Shown here in pieces: positions 17,301 to 26,593 of a DNA stretch of 64,000 bases; the first letter of the stretch is position 1, and each line of letters opens with the position of its first letter. The notes beneath the pieces were generated by a model. That model was not told the DNA's origin, searched no databases, and saw only the letters and a list, made by a program, of their open reading frames with translations. Made by a program: the position numbers and the translations under genes. Origin of the DNA: Candidatus Protochlamydia amoebophila UWE25. Lineage in GTDB: Bacteria > Chlamydiota > Chlamydiia > Chlamydiales > Parachlamydiaceae. Where the stretch lies: positions 2,232,001 through 2,296,000 of the forward strand of contig NC_005861.2 of assembly GCF_000011565.2 (NCBI RefSeq). The letters run 5' to 3'.

Positions 17301-18161
17301 ATGGCACCCCGTCAAATTCCAAATTTAGGCATTGGTATTGGATTACGTTTTCCCCATTTAGAAGATATTTTTAAATTCAAGCCAGAAATCGATTGGTTTG
17401 AAATCATCAGTGAAAATTTTATGTTAGATGAGGGTAAGTCTTTAGAGTATTTACAAAAAATTTTAGAAAGCTATCCCGTAGTTCAACATGGGGTATCCTT
17501 GGCAATTGGAAGTTCTGCTCCTCTTGATTACGCGTACTTAAAAAAACTCAAAGCACTCACTAAATTAACAAAAACTCCTTGGGTCTCTGATCACTTATGT
17601 TGGGGACACCAACCAGGCGCTCATTACCATGACTTACTTCCACTTCCTTATACACGAGAAGTCGTTGATTATGTGGCAGAAAGAGCTCGGATTGTTCAAG
17701 ATTATTTAGAAATTCCTTTTGCTTTAGAAAATCTTTCTTCTTATGTGGCATTTACACAAGATCAAATGCCAGAATGGGAATTTTATGCTGCCATTGTAGA
17801 AAAAGCAAACATTTACATGATGCTAGATGTCAATAATATTTATGTTTCTAGTCGAAATCATGGATTTGATCCCAAACTTTACTATCAAAATATTCCCCTA
17901 GAACGAGTCATTCAAATTCATTTAGCAGGTCACCAAGATTTTGGGGATTATGTCTTAGATACACACGATCATCCCGTCAGAGATGAAGTCTGGGAATTAT
18001 ATGCAGAAATCTATCCATTGACTGGAGGAGTTTCTACTCTTCTTGAATGGGATGACAATCTTTTATCTTTTGAAGAAACTTGGAAAGAAGCTTTAAAAGC
18101 CAAACAATTTCAAAAAAATATTTCTTCTCCTTTACCCTCTTCTTTAGTCAACTCTGTTTGA
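17301..18161 (+). CDS. DUF692 / MNIO-family iron oxidase (BufB/HvfB-like)
   Basis: 286-residue TIM-barrel enzyme of the multinuclear non-heme iron oxidative family, whose characterised members (MbnB, BufB, HvfB) modify cysteines of ribosomal peptides. Likely metal ligands are present in order: H63 (QHGVSL), D97/H98 (WVSDHLCW), E143 (ALENLS), D176/N178 (MLDVNNI), H207 and H211 (IHLAGH), the D/H cluster at 219-222 (THDH), and E247 (LLEWD). The N-terminus GIGIGLRFPH is typical. It is followed 6 bases later by the DUF2063 partner, the standard pairing. The substrate is inferred to be one or more of the three upstream exported proteins. Confidence 0.92.
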   Translation: MAPRQIPNLGIGIGLRFPHLEDIFKFKPEIDWFEIISENFMLDEGKSLEYLQKILESYPVVQHGVSLAIGSSAPLDYAYLKKLKALTKLTKTPWVSDHLCWGHQPGAHYHDLLPLPYTREVVDYVAERARIVQDYLEIPFALENLSSYVAFTQDQMPEWEFYAAIVEKANIYMMLDVNNIYVSSRNHGFDPKLYYQNIPLERVIQIHLAGHQDFGDYVLDTHDHPVRDEVWELYAEIYPLTGGVSTLLEWDDNLLSFEETWKEALKAKQFQKNISSPLPSSLVNSV

Positions 18162-18167
18162 GGATAA

Positions 18168-19064
18168 ATGAATAGAATTCGCAACTCAAGTTATAAACAA
18201 GTAAATATTCCAAAAGATCTTCAACTAATCCAGGAATGGTTTGCAAATGTTATTACTACACCTTTAGCAAAAAATGATACGATTCATCATAAAACTAAAA
18301 ACGGAGATTTAATCTCCGAGGAAGCAAAAAACTATATTGCTCCAAGCCCTACGCTTCTTCCTCATCAATGCATACAAATTTATAATCAACAATACTGGTG
18401 GCGATTAATTAACATACTTTATACAAATTTTCCGCTTCTTGTACGTTTGACAGGTTGCAAAATATTTAAAGAAAAAATTGCCATCCCTTATTTATCGGAA
18501 TGTCCTCCCAATCACTGGGCATTATCATTAGTAGGAGAGCGTTTACCGGACTGGATTTCTAAAAATTATAAGAGACCGGATCATTCACTGATAGAACAAG
18601 CTGTTCAACTTGACTGGGCTTTTACAGCTAGTTGGATTGCTTCTAAGCATATTCCTTTGAATCTCTCAGAACTCAACAAACAAAATCCGGAAGAGATTTT
18701 AAGAAAAACACTTTTTCTTCAGCCTCATATTCATCTTTTTAAATGGAATGTTAATTTATTTTTATTTCGAGAAGAATTAATAAAACAAGATATCCATTAT
18801 TGGACGAATCACCGCATTCCCCTACTTAAAAAAGAAGAGATTCATTACTACGTTCTTTATCGTACTGAAAAAAATATATTAGCGTGGAGAGAGGTCTTAG
18901 AAGGAGAGTTTTTCTTACTTCAACTTCTTCAACAAGGCATAAGTCTTGAAAAAGCTTGCGAAAAGATTGAACAACAAAGTACAAAACTTTACGAGCAAGC
19001 TTGCAATCATCTACAAAAATGGATCCAAAATTGGGCTCAGCAACATTGGCTAATTGAAAAATGA
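18168..19064 (+). CDS. DUF2063 MNIO-partner protein (BufC/HvfC-like)
   Basis: 298-residue partner of the DUF692 enzyme. In characterised systems this protein binds the precursor and presents it to the oxidase. The N-terminal domain (about 17-130) has the DUF2063 pattern: LQLIQEWFANVITTPL, IQIYNQQYWWRLINILYTNF, then LVGERLPDWI. The C-terminal part (about 165-298) matches the winged or helical extension seen in BufC-type proteins, with WREVLEGEFFLLQLLQQG recalling their final segment. No DoxX-type gene, often the fourth member of such operons, follows; the next gene is convergent. Confidence 0.88.
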   Translation: MNRIRNSSYKQVNIPKDLQLIQEWFANVITTPLAKNDTIHHKTKNGDLISEEAKNYIAPSPTLLPHQCIQIYNQQYWWRLINILYTNFPLLVRLTGCKIFKEKIAIPYLSECPPNHWALSLVGERLPDWISKNYKRPDHSLIEQAVQLDWAFTASWIASKHIPLNLSELNKQNPEEILRKTLFLQPHIHLFKWNVNLFLFREELIKQDIHYWTNHRIPLLKKEEIHYYVLYRTEKNILAWREVLEGEFFLLQLLQQGISLEKACEKIEQQSTKLYEQACNHLQKWIQNWAQQHWLIEK

Positions 19065-19071
19065 AGAGGTC

Positions 19072-19719
19072 TTAGAAATAGACCCCAAAACCAGCCCCTA
19101 ACTTCAAACCATCACAATTTAAGTGCTTCCAAACATGATTCCCATTAAAATCGTGTTTGCGTGAAAAATGAAATTGTTGGACAAAGTAATCAGCAAATAA
19201 ATCAATAAACGTCGTTGGTCCTATTGTCCATCTTAAACCAACTTTTGCAACAACTCCTACTCCATGCTTTGAAATATGTTTTTTTAAGGAAGAAAAGTAA
19301 GAAGAATAGCTACTGTCCCGACTAAAATCTTCCCAGCGATGCTTTATATGCAAAAATGAATAACAAGCTCCAGCTCCCGTATAAATATCTAAATAATTTG
19401 TTAAAGGATAGGTAAACTTAAAGCCTAAAGTGAGGGGAAGAATATAAATTCGATTCTTTTGTTTAAACATGCTATAGTCATCGCGCAAATTTCCTTTTTT
19501 ATTCATCCAATTGATCCCTGCCCAAACTTCAAAGAGTGGGTGAACGCGTTTGGATGTTTCGACTTGGTAGTCAATCAAACAAGAAGAATAAACTTTTCTA
19601 AATTGTTTAGAAGAGGGTTGAAAATAAGCGCCTCGAACCTCTAAAGTCCAATCAGATGCACATAAGCAAATAGGAAGTAAAAGAAAAAGAAGGAAAGAAT
19701 TAAATTTCATATTTTTCAA
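19072..19719 (-). CDS. Small outer-membrane beta-barrel protein
   Basis: 215 residues with a signal peptide (about 1-21). The mature part is an OmpW/OmpA-type barrel of about eight strands (EVRGAYFQPSSKQFRKVY, LTLGFKFTYPL, IYTGAGACYSF, LGAGFGVYF). It is a clear paralog of the product of 39435-40088: both share the RxAYFxPxSK-type start, the PLTLGxK strand, the YxGAGAxY strand, the FxDxFxDY strand and the G-x-GF/L-G-x-x-F end. It is convergent with the DUF2063 gene, with only 7 bases between. Function is unknown; members of this group are surface-exposed in environmental chlamydiae. Confidence 0.75.
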   Translation of the reverse strand: MKNMKFNSFLLFLLLPICLCASDWTLEVRGAYFQPSSKQFRKVYSSCLIDYQVETSKRVHPLFEVWAGINWMNKKGNLRDDYSMFKQKNRIYILPLTLGFKFTYPLTNYLDIYTGAGACYSFLHIKHRWEDFSRDSSYSSYFSSLKKHISKHGVGVVAKVGLRWTIGPTTFIDLFADYFVQQFHFSRKHDFNGNHVWKHLNCDGLKLGAGFGVYF

Positions 19720-19890
19720 CTTAAGGGTTAAATACTGACGTTATTTCTTATTTCAATTGAAGTTTGAGAAAATTTATAAATTAGCAGATCACAGAAGTCA
19801 ATAGCATTTGTCTGTTACCCCGCAAAGTTTTGCCTTTTTCTTCATAATTTTTTTACTCTTCAATAATAATAATAATCCTACTACGGTTAA

Positions 19891-20661
19891 ATGATGCGAC
19901 ATTTCAAAGAAGATCGGCTCGAGTGGCTAGAATTTGAGCTTTTAACAGATATTCCTCACTTAAAACATGCTGTTTTTCTACGTAAAGGGGGATATAGTGT
20001 TGATCCTTTTAATCAATTGAATGTGAGCTATTCTGTAGGAGACAATCCAATCTCAGTTGAAAAAAATCGTAGCTTGATTGAAAACAGTCTAAAAAATGGC
20101 ACTCCTCATACATTTAAAATGATTCATGGGCATGCTTGTCATGGCCATCAAGTCGCTCCAGTGGAGATCGATTCTCCTTCAACTATTCTGTTGACAGATG
20201 GTTTAACTTGCGCAACACCAGGCATTGCTTTAATGATGACCCATGCAGATTGTCAAATTGCTTTATTTTATGATCCTCAACATCACGTGATTGCGAATGT
20301 TCATGCTGGATGGAGAGGTAGTGTACAAAATATTTATGCAAAAACTATTACGCAGATGAAAGATCGATTTGGATCTGACCCTAAAAATCTACTTGTTTGC
20401 ATTTCCCCCAGTCTTGGACCTGAGGAATCAGAATTTATTCATTATAAAAATGAATTCCCTGAAGAATTTTGGGAATTTCAATTTAAACCAAATTATTTTG
20501 ATTTTTGGTCATTAACGGAGTATCAATTGCAAAAAGAGGGAATTCTTTTTCATCACATCGAAGTGGCAAGATTAAGTACATTTACAAATCCAAACGATTA
20601 TTTTTCCTATCGGAGAGAAAAAATAACGGGAAGGAATGCCACAATTATTATGCTTTTGTAA
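19891..20661 (+). CDS. pgeF: PgeF-type (YfiH, laccase-domain) purine/peptidoglycan-editing enzyme
   Basis: 256 residues of the YfiH/PgeF family, which corrects misincorporated amino acids in UDP-MurNAc peptides and has purine nucleoside phosphorylase-like activity in some members. The metal-site motifs are present: MIHGHACHGHQV (His, near 79-86), MMTHADCQIALF (C121) and NVHAGWRGSV (H138). Length matches the family. The MSxxxKRHRC-type editing function fits an organism with peptidoglycan and murI. It is followed 37 bases later by a histidine phosphatase gene. Confidence 0.88.
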   Translation: MMRHFKEDRLEWLEFELLTDIPHLKHAVFLRKGGYSVDPFNQLNVSYSVGDNPISVEKNRSLIENSLKNGTPHTFKMIHGHACHGHQVAPVEIDSPSTILLTDGLTCATPGIALMMTHADCQIALFYDPQHHVIANVHAGWRGSVQNIYAKTITQMKDRFGSDPKNLLVCISPSLGPEESEFIHYKNEFPEEFWEFQFKPNYFDFWSLTEYQLQKEGILFHHIEVARLSTFTNPNDYFSYRREKITGRNATIIMLL

Positions 20662-20698
20662 AAAGTAACCCTATTTAAAGTACTAAAAAGGCACATTA

Positions 20699-21346
20699 AT
20701 GGTAGATAAAAATTTATTTTGCGATATTTATTTAATCCGGCATGGAGAGACAGATTGGAACATGTTAGGAAAATTACAAGGGCATATTGATATTTCTCTT
20801 AACAGCTCAGGTAAGATTCAAGCTCGGAACCTTCAAAAGCAACTGAATCACATTAATTTTGCAGCAGCTTTTTCCTCTGATCTTAGCCGAGCGCGTCAAA
20901 CGGCAGAAATTGTTCTCGAATCAAAAGACATTAAGATAGAGGAAACAGCTGTTTTAAGAGAGCGACAGCTAGGCGAATGGGAAGGTCAATCAATAGATGA
21001 CCTAAAAAATTGGTTGCAAAAGAACAGTCAAATTGATTCTTTCACTCAAGAAGATTTTTTAGCCTACAAGTGGGATTCAATATCTGAAAACTATGCAGAA
21101 GTATTCAACCGTTTGTCTAGGCTTGTTTTAAAGATCTCTCCATTGTACTTAGGCTCTACAATTTTGCTGTCTTCCCACGGAGGATTATTACGCTCAGTTC
21201 TTTATCAGTTGGATTTTAAAAGTGAACTCAGATGGCATGTAGATAATTGTGGATTTATTAAAATACGTGCCAATAATAGAGGTGGAATGACTATTGCGGA
21301 ATGTCATGGGATTAAGACCTCAAGAGCCTCCTCTTCAACATTTTGA
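20699..21346 (+). CDS. Histidine phosphatase family protein
   Basis: 215-residue phosphoglycerate-mutase-like phosphatase. The catalytic RHGETDWN motif (H15) is intact, followed by LQGHIDISLNSSGKIQA, the SDLSRARQTAE helix, the acid E in RERQLGEWEGQ, and the second His in LLSSHGGLLRSVL. This pattern fits the cofactor-dependent branch 1 (CobC/GpmB type), which dephosphorylates small metabolites. The exact substrate is not evident. AAAAGG precedes the ATG. Confidence 0.88.
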   Translation: MVDKNLFCDIYLIRHGETDWNMLGKLQGHIDISLNSSGKIQARNLQKQLNHINFAAAFSSDLSRARQTAEIVLESKDIKIEETAVLRERQLGEWEGQSIDDLKNWLQKNSQIDSFTQEDFLAYKWDSISENYAEVFNRLSRLVLKISPLYLGSTILLSSHGGLLRSVLYQLDFKSELRWHVDNCGFIKIRANNRGGMTIAECHGIKTSRASSSTF

Positions 21347-21654
21347 CCTTATAAGGGAGTTAAAATCCGAATCCAATAATTGATCTTCATACTATCGATT
21401 AGAATTTGTGTCTGTTTGTTGAAAGGATAAAGATTTAAACTCACATATTTAATGTAAGTTGCAAATAACTAATTTGTTAAAAAATTTGTTGCAGCTGCTA
21501 CTAAAATCCTAACACTTTAATTTCAAATCCATTAAACGTCGTTGCATGAATTTTTCTAGGCATCAGTCTTGATATCACGCCAAATCCCCCTCAATAAATT
21601 TTCTAATGTGCTTCAAGTTTACAAAATCATGTAAGTCGATTAAGTGAAGAGATT

Positions 21655-21863
21655 GAAATTTTGGCTTCATTGTTTTCGCTCCACTGTTTGCCACACTCTA
21701 AACAGTGAAAATTTTGCTTTTATTGTCTTGTATCACCCTTCCTCTTTACCAAACCTGAGCCGCAGGTGTGTACATCTCATTGCTCTTCTTCGCTTGAATT
21801 AGGACAATTAGTCTACCTAATTAGTTAGTTTATTGAAATAGCCTTACCTATTTAGCACTACCC
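21655..21863 (-). mobile_element. IS1-family remnant (5' end of insA)
   Basis: A terminal repeat at 21848-21863 reads, on the minus strand, GGGTAGTGCTAAATAG, nearly the same as the IRs of the element at 24550-25376. An insA-like frame starts at 21780 (MRCTH), with zinc-finger cysteines and frame shifts (CLECGKQWSENNEAK). Its DNA is very similar to 60835-60960. The element is cut off after about 125 bases of insA. Confidence 0.75.
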
Positions 21864-22206
21864 AAATATGTCAGGGTACGAGTGTATATTGTATCGAGTT
21901 TTCTTTAAATCACGAACTATTTTAAAAACATAGGAAAGATATAAATTTAATTTTTAACAGAAAAAATAATTAACATTCAATTTTAATAGATAATAAAAAA
22001 AGTTAACTAAATAAAATATCAACAAACTAATTAATTAACAATAAATTATAAACAACTTTATAAAAATAAATAAATGTAAAAAATAATAATTTATTTATAA
22101 AATATAAATATTTATTATAAAATTTATTTTTAATTAACAAATAAATTTTATTGAATTTATTTTTTTTAAATTATATAATTAAACAAAAATAAAATTTTGA
22201 GGTTTT
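21864..22206. other. Very AT-rich spacer
   Basis: Almost only A and T for about 340 bases, with direct short repeats of TTAATTAACAAAT type. It probably carries the promoter of the following gene; no clean promoter pair can be singled out in such composition. Confidence 0.4.
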
Positions 22207-23757
22207 ATGTCTTTACCAATTTCTACATTAACAAATCAAATTATAATTAAATCGGAAAATAAACCAGAAGAAGTAGAAGTAAAAACAACTATTTTTCCTA
22301 CTAATATTGCAACGACGAAATATTTTATTAATAAAGTTGATGTGGTAGGGGAAACACCTAATTCAGAATTTTTTATGGAATTTTGTTACTCAGGAGAAAA
22401 ATTTGTTGATCCATTTAGCTGTGATAATACAGAAACGTATATTCGTAGATGGTTAATAGGAAGTAAAGAATTTCGTTTAATTCAAGATAATGAAAATATT
22501 TCCTATGAATTACTGGATCGTATTAATAAATCTATTATTCAAAAAAAAAATCTACTTATTCCACAACTTGAAACTATTCAAGATAAAATTAAATGTCTTT
22601 TAAGCTGCGAATTAATAATTAATGACAATCATACACCCTCTTTTATACTACCTCCTACTTACGAAATTTGCCATCAATGGGAAATTGAAAATAACGAAAT
22701 TACTTTGTTAAGGAAAAATAATGATTTAATTTGGCAGCTATTCAATAAAAATACTAAAACAATTGCTCAAGTTCCATTTAATGAATCAACTTTTAAAACT
22801 TTTTATTGTGAATCCACAACTAAACGTAAAATCGAAATAGCGCTTAAAAATTATCCCTTGGAACATAAAATTGACTTTATCAAAAAACATCTTGCATTAG
22901 TTCCTATCACCCATTCAATCGCTCGTATTCAATTTTTATGTTTTAAGATATTTAGTCAGCACTATGTAAAAAGTTGTTGCCCTAAATATCAATTTCAATT
23001 TGCAGCAAAAGAAGAATTGAGTATTTTAGGTTCTGGTAGAGAATTTGTTATTAACACTTCCGATAAATGGATATTTAATGGTCCCAGTTGCGTGTTTAGT
23101 CAGACTATCATTAAAACTAAGGAATTAGACCATCCTATCCACCCCTTTTATATAGGAATTGAGCCAATAAGTAAAAAAAGCCGAATAGATGATCGTGTAT
23201 CCGTGAGTCAACTGATATGGGCTGTAACTTTAGTCGCCCATACAGGTTGTGATGGTAATCATGCAGAAATTCGTATTGAAGGAATCAGTGATGGATTTGA
23301 CAATAGCCAATTTTCAACTAGTAAAAACCCTATTTCTTTGGAACAAGGTCAATATTTTATGTACGTATCTCATTATCGACCATCAATTGAAAGTGATGTA
23401 ATTTTTCCAGGAAACGAGGAAGCTGAATATGAAGAAAGGTCTGCAATTTATTTAGCCCCTAGTGAAAAAATAAAAAAAATGCTTATAGAAATTAAAAAAG
23501 AAAAAGAGACTCCTCTTAAAGAAAAAAGTCCTTTTTCGTTTTTTGGAAGTGATTCGATAGTTGGTCGAGGATGCCATAATTGCACGACTTGGGCTAGAGA
23601 AAAGCTTAAAATGTTAAATATTAATCTTGATGATCAAATAAATTACTTAAAACTAATGTCAAACCAATATAAACAAATTTTAATTACAAAAGCTAAAGAT
23701 TATACAGAAAAAGATGAGGTACATTTAAGTTGCCCTCCACCTTTACAGAGATTATAA
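22207..23757 (+). CDS. Unknown 516-aa protein with possible permuted papain-like domain
   Basis: I do not recognise the N-terminal 330 residues. The C-terminal part shows a His motif (GNHAEIRIEGISDG, H352), then YFMYVSHYRP, and about 107 residues after the His a Cys motif (GRGCHNCTTWAREKLKMLNI, C459). A His-first, Cys-later order with an NC-x-x-[FW]A helix is the pattern of circularly permuted papain-fold (YiiX/YaeF-like) hydrolases, so a thiol hydrolase is a reasonable inference. There is no signal peptide. The gene is very AT-rich and lies between two IS1 remnants, suggesting acquisition and possibly an effector role. Confidence 0.6.
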   Translation: MSLPISTLTNQIIIKSENKPEEVEVKTTIFPTNIATTKYFINKVDVVGETPNSEFFMEFCYSGEKFVDPFSCDNTETYIRRWLIGSKEFRLIQDNENISYELLDRINKSIIQKKNLLIPQLETIQDKIKCLLSCELIINDNHTPSFILPPTYEICHQWEIENNEITLLRKNNDLIWQLFNKNTKTIAQVPFNESTFKTFYCESTTKRKIEIALKNYPLEHKIDFIKKHLALVPITHSIARIQFLCFKIFSQHYVKSCCPKYQFQFAAKEELSILGSGREFVINTSDKWIFNGPSCVFSQTIIKTKELDHPIHPFYIGIEPISKKSRIDDRVSVSQLIWAVTLVAHTGCDGNHAEIRIEGISDGFDNSQFSTSKNPISLEQGQYFMYVSHYRPSIESDVIFPGNEEAEYEERSAIYLAPSEKIKKMLIEIKKEKETPLKEKSPFSFFGSDSIVGRGCHNCTTWAREKLKMLNINLDDQINYLKLMSNQYKQILITKAKDYTEKDEVHLSCPPPLQRL

Positions 23758-23840
23758 ATTAGTTTATTTTAAAAACAATTAAAAATAAAATAAATAATTT
23801 TTAATTATTTAATATTTAAATTTAAATAAATGAGGATTAA

Positions 23841-24332
23841 ATGAACTTTAATTTAAATAATGTAACAAACTTAATTGAATTATTTTCTATTGTAAAAAAT
23901 GCTAAAGAAAATATTTCTTTTTGGGGATATCGTTATATCTATATAGTGGGCTATGAAAATACATTACCAATTGATGCTTTGGCATCAAAACTCATGGAGT
24001 TAGTTAGAGTGGATTTTGATTTTAGTGAGGACGAACGATTAATTGGCAAATCTATAACTCCTATTATTGAGAATCTTTATGAACAAAATAAAAAAAGGAT
24101 TAATGATAAAAATTGGTTTACTCAAATTATTTGCAAAATAAGAGATCTTTGGAAATTTAATAAAGAAGGTGGATACGGAATCAAATTTGAATGGGATAAT
24201 TATTTTTGGAAAGACACTTTTGATTATTATACAGAACATCAATACAAAAAAATATTTAACAAATATCCTATTCGATGTACAGATTGGCATGATGCTTATA
24301 CAGGTCCAAATAGATGGCTTGCACCAGCTTGA
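23841..24332 (+). CDS. Hypothetical protein
   Basis: 163 residues with no recognised family. It is aromatic-rich (many Trp, Tyr, Phe) and hydrophilic, with no signal peptide or membrane helix. The C-terminus WHDAYTGPNRWLAPA is distinctive. It follows the 516-residue gene by 83 AT-rich bases on the same strand and lies in the same IS1-bounded island, so the two may form an operon. GAGGA precedes the ATG. Confidence 0.6.
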   Translation: MNFNLNNVTNLIELFSIVKNAKENISFWGYRYIYIVGYENTLPIDALASKLMELVRVDFDFSEDERLIGKSITPIIENLYEQNKKRINDKNWFTQIICKIRDLWKFNKEGGYGIKFEWDNYFWKDTFDYYTEHQYKKIFNKYPIRCTDWHDAYTGPNRWLAPA

Positions 24333-24549
24333 AAATTTGTCAGGTAATAAGAAGAATCAAAGTTAGATGATAACCTATATAGTTAGAATTTCAAACATCA
24401 ATCAATAGAACGTATTCAAAATTATAAAAAAGAAATTATTATCACTAATCTTGTTTATTAAATAATGTTAAAACTTTATTTTAATTATATTATTTTATAA
24501 GTTAATCAATAAAATTGAATTTCCTATATATAAATATTTAAATAAAATT

Positions 24550-25376
24550 AGGTAGCCCTAAATAGATAGTGATATAAATTTTTATTTTATGAACGCTTTA
24601 TTTTTTTATTTTAAAAATATGGGAGCATTTGATGGACATTTTCTGCTTTAATCGCCATTCACATCCCATGCGTGAAAATGGTTCCATTCAAATCGTAAAA
24701 CAAAAATAGGAATGCGTTGCATTTCGAAAGCAGTCATTTGAGAACCCTCAAAATAAAAACATTTCAAACGAAACTAGAGAACGAATTTGAAGATCTTAAA
24801 AGAGTTTCTCTACAAGGAATTGCAAAATATTTGATGTAAGCATGCCTTGGCTATTTAGGGTCCATGGAGCAAACTTTTCAGTTATTGCCAAAAAACTTAA
24901 ATGCATCAGTCATTGTTGAAAATGAAAAGTTCGGAGTGCTTATCCTTAAAGGAGTTGAAATGTGGAGTTTTGTGGGAAGTTCGAAAAATGTCAGTGGCTA
25001 TGGCTTTTCATGCATTCAACAACACGCCAAATCTTAGCATGTCATGCAAGAAAAAGGCCAAAAGCTTCAGGAAAGACTTTGATGGCAAAACTGCCTACAA
25101 AATAAGAAAAAAGCCCACTTTTTCACAGATACAGTCGTAGCTTAGGATGAAATGATCCCATAGCAGCAGCACAGTCCTGTTGGCAAAGAATCAAGAAGAC
25201 AAGTGACACGGAAAAAATTGAGTATCCAATCAGACAGCGATGCGCAAGACTCATTCGAAAAATAGGATCTTTTTCAAAGAAAATAGAAAACGATATTGAT
25301 TGATCAAGGTGTTTATCTGTAACGACAATAGCAATTTGAAATCACTACCTACCTACCTACCTATTTAGGACTACCT
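24550..25376 (+). mobile_element. Decayed IS1-family element with both terminal repeats
   Basis: AGGTAGCCCTAAATAG at 24550-24565 and its inverted copy at 25361-25376 match in 15 of 16 positions. Inside are scattered fragments of insA/insB in several frames: a LNASVIVENEKFG segment, then WSFVGSSKN near 24964 (compare EQWGYVGAKS of IS1 InsB). The C-terminal IEYPIRQRCARLIRKIGSFS at about 25218 aligns with the IS1 [20 protein letters not shown] region. Many stops and shifts show that it is dead. A frame at 24901-25140 is only a fragment of it. The 827-base length is near the normal 770. Confidence 0.8.
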
Positions 25377-25488
25377 TCTATTTGAGAAGAAGCATATAAA
25401 TTAAGCTGCTGAGTTTAAGAAAATTCAGTGGGAGCTAGAGGAATTTTTTTCCGTTTGAAGGTAGAGTTCGAATATAAATTTGTTATCA

Positions 25489-26583
25489 TCAATCAAATTT
25501 TTTTGGAGAAAAAGTTGCCTGATAAATCATTTCTTTTAAATGATCAAAAGAAACTTCTTCACCAAAAGTATATTGGTAAATGTCTTGACGTATTTGATCA
25601 TAGCGTGCTTGATCAAAACAAAGTTCTTTCTCTAAAATTTGATAAAACTGGGTATAGTTATGAGGTTGAATTTCAAATCCACAGCGGTATAGGAATAAAT
25701 TTCTATCTTTTTGAACGTCTCGTTTTCGCTGATTTAAGAAAAACATCGGGCGGTTGAAGGTGAGAAAATCATAGCCAATTGACGACATATCTCCTAAATA
25801 AATATCAGATCGCGCGAGTAAGGGATAAATCACTGGAAAGTCTTGAACAAAAATAATATTTTCTTTTTTTTCATATTTTCCAATCATTTGATAAAGAGCC
25901 GGGCCATCCGTTTCCTCTAAAGCAGGGTGAATTTTAACCAACAAATTGTAATCCTCAGGAAGATTTTCAAATATAGCCTGTGCATGCATAAAGGATGTCG
26001 TATGATCTTGGTCATGACAAGTTGGAGCATACAAGATTGTAGTTTGCTTTTTTTTAAATTTCCCCCAAACCAGTTCTTCGGCGATGGAATCAAAATGAGT
26101 TTGAAACATTTTGTAGTACAAATATCGATAATTTCCTGTCCTAGGAGCAACATTAAGATGATTTAGAATTTTGAAATCTTTGAACAAATCCAACATGTTT
26201 TGTCCGTATATTAATACAATATCTTCCCATACACTCTTTTCTAGCCAAAAGATTTTATCCGAAAAACCATGAGGACAATGGACATTTCTTACCTCTTTTT
26301 GAAAAGCTTTTTCAAGCCCTTGAAATTTAGCGTAGAAATCGTGGCGGTGCCAAGGCTCCGACTGAAAGAAGACATCAAAATTTTCAATTAAATAACGAGG
26401 TGTAACATCTTCCCAATCATGTAGGAGGATTTTTAATTGAGGATAGAGTTTTTGAGAGTTGATCGCGTGTTTTTCATCCGTTAAGAGTAATGGCATCCCC
26501 ATTGCTACACAAAGAGGGGCTAAGTGTTCAGTCAAATGAACATATGAATTAGGATTTAAGCCGACACAGGCTTTTTGCTTCAT
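25489..26583 (-). CDS. CDP-glycerol glycerophosphotransferase (TagB/TagF)-like protein
   Basis: 364-residue GT-B-fold protein. The C-terminal half has the Glyphos_transf pattern: TILYAPTCHD, LLVKIHPALEE, FVQDFPVIYPLLARSDIYLGD, then MSSIGYDFLTFNRPMFFLN. These family members transfer glycerol- or sugar-phosphates to envelope polymers, or act as related glycosyltransferases. Chlamydiae lack wall teichoic acid, so the acceptor here is unknown; an LPS or surface-glycan role is possible. No signal peptide. It lies 10 bases downstream of mcsB and may share its transcript. Confidence 0.75.
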   Translation of the reverse strand: MKQKACVGLNPNSYVHLTEHLAPLCVAMGMPLLLTDEKHAINSQKLYPQLKILLHDWEDVTPRYLIENFDVFFQSEPWHRHDFYAKFQGLEKAFQKEVRNVHCPHGFSDKIFWLEKSVWEDIVLIYGQNMLDLFKDFKILNHLNVAPRTGNYRYLYYKMFQTHFDSIAEELVWGKFKKKQTTILYAPTCHDQDHTTSFMHAQAIFENLPEDYNLLVKIHPALEETDGPALYQMIGKYEKKENIIFVQDFPVIYPLLARSDIYLGDMSSIGYDFLTFNRPMFFLNQRKRDVQKDRNLFLYRCGFEIQPHNYTQFYQILEKELCFDQARYDQIRQDIYQYTFGEEVSFDHLKEMIYQATFSPKKFD

Positions 26584-26593
26584 ATTTCTACTC

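Noticed and set aside
24901-25140. 79-codon frame as an independent gene
   Set aside because: It is an out-of-frame fragment of the decayed IS1 insB.
25361-25376. Short TACC repeats near 25346-25362 as a possible CRISPR or satellite
   Set aside because: Only four copies of a 4-base unit, adjacent to the IS1 terminal repeat.
25428-25757. 109-codon plus-strand frame
   Set aside because: Mostly antisense to the TagB/F-like gene, which has clear family motifs.
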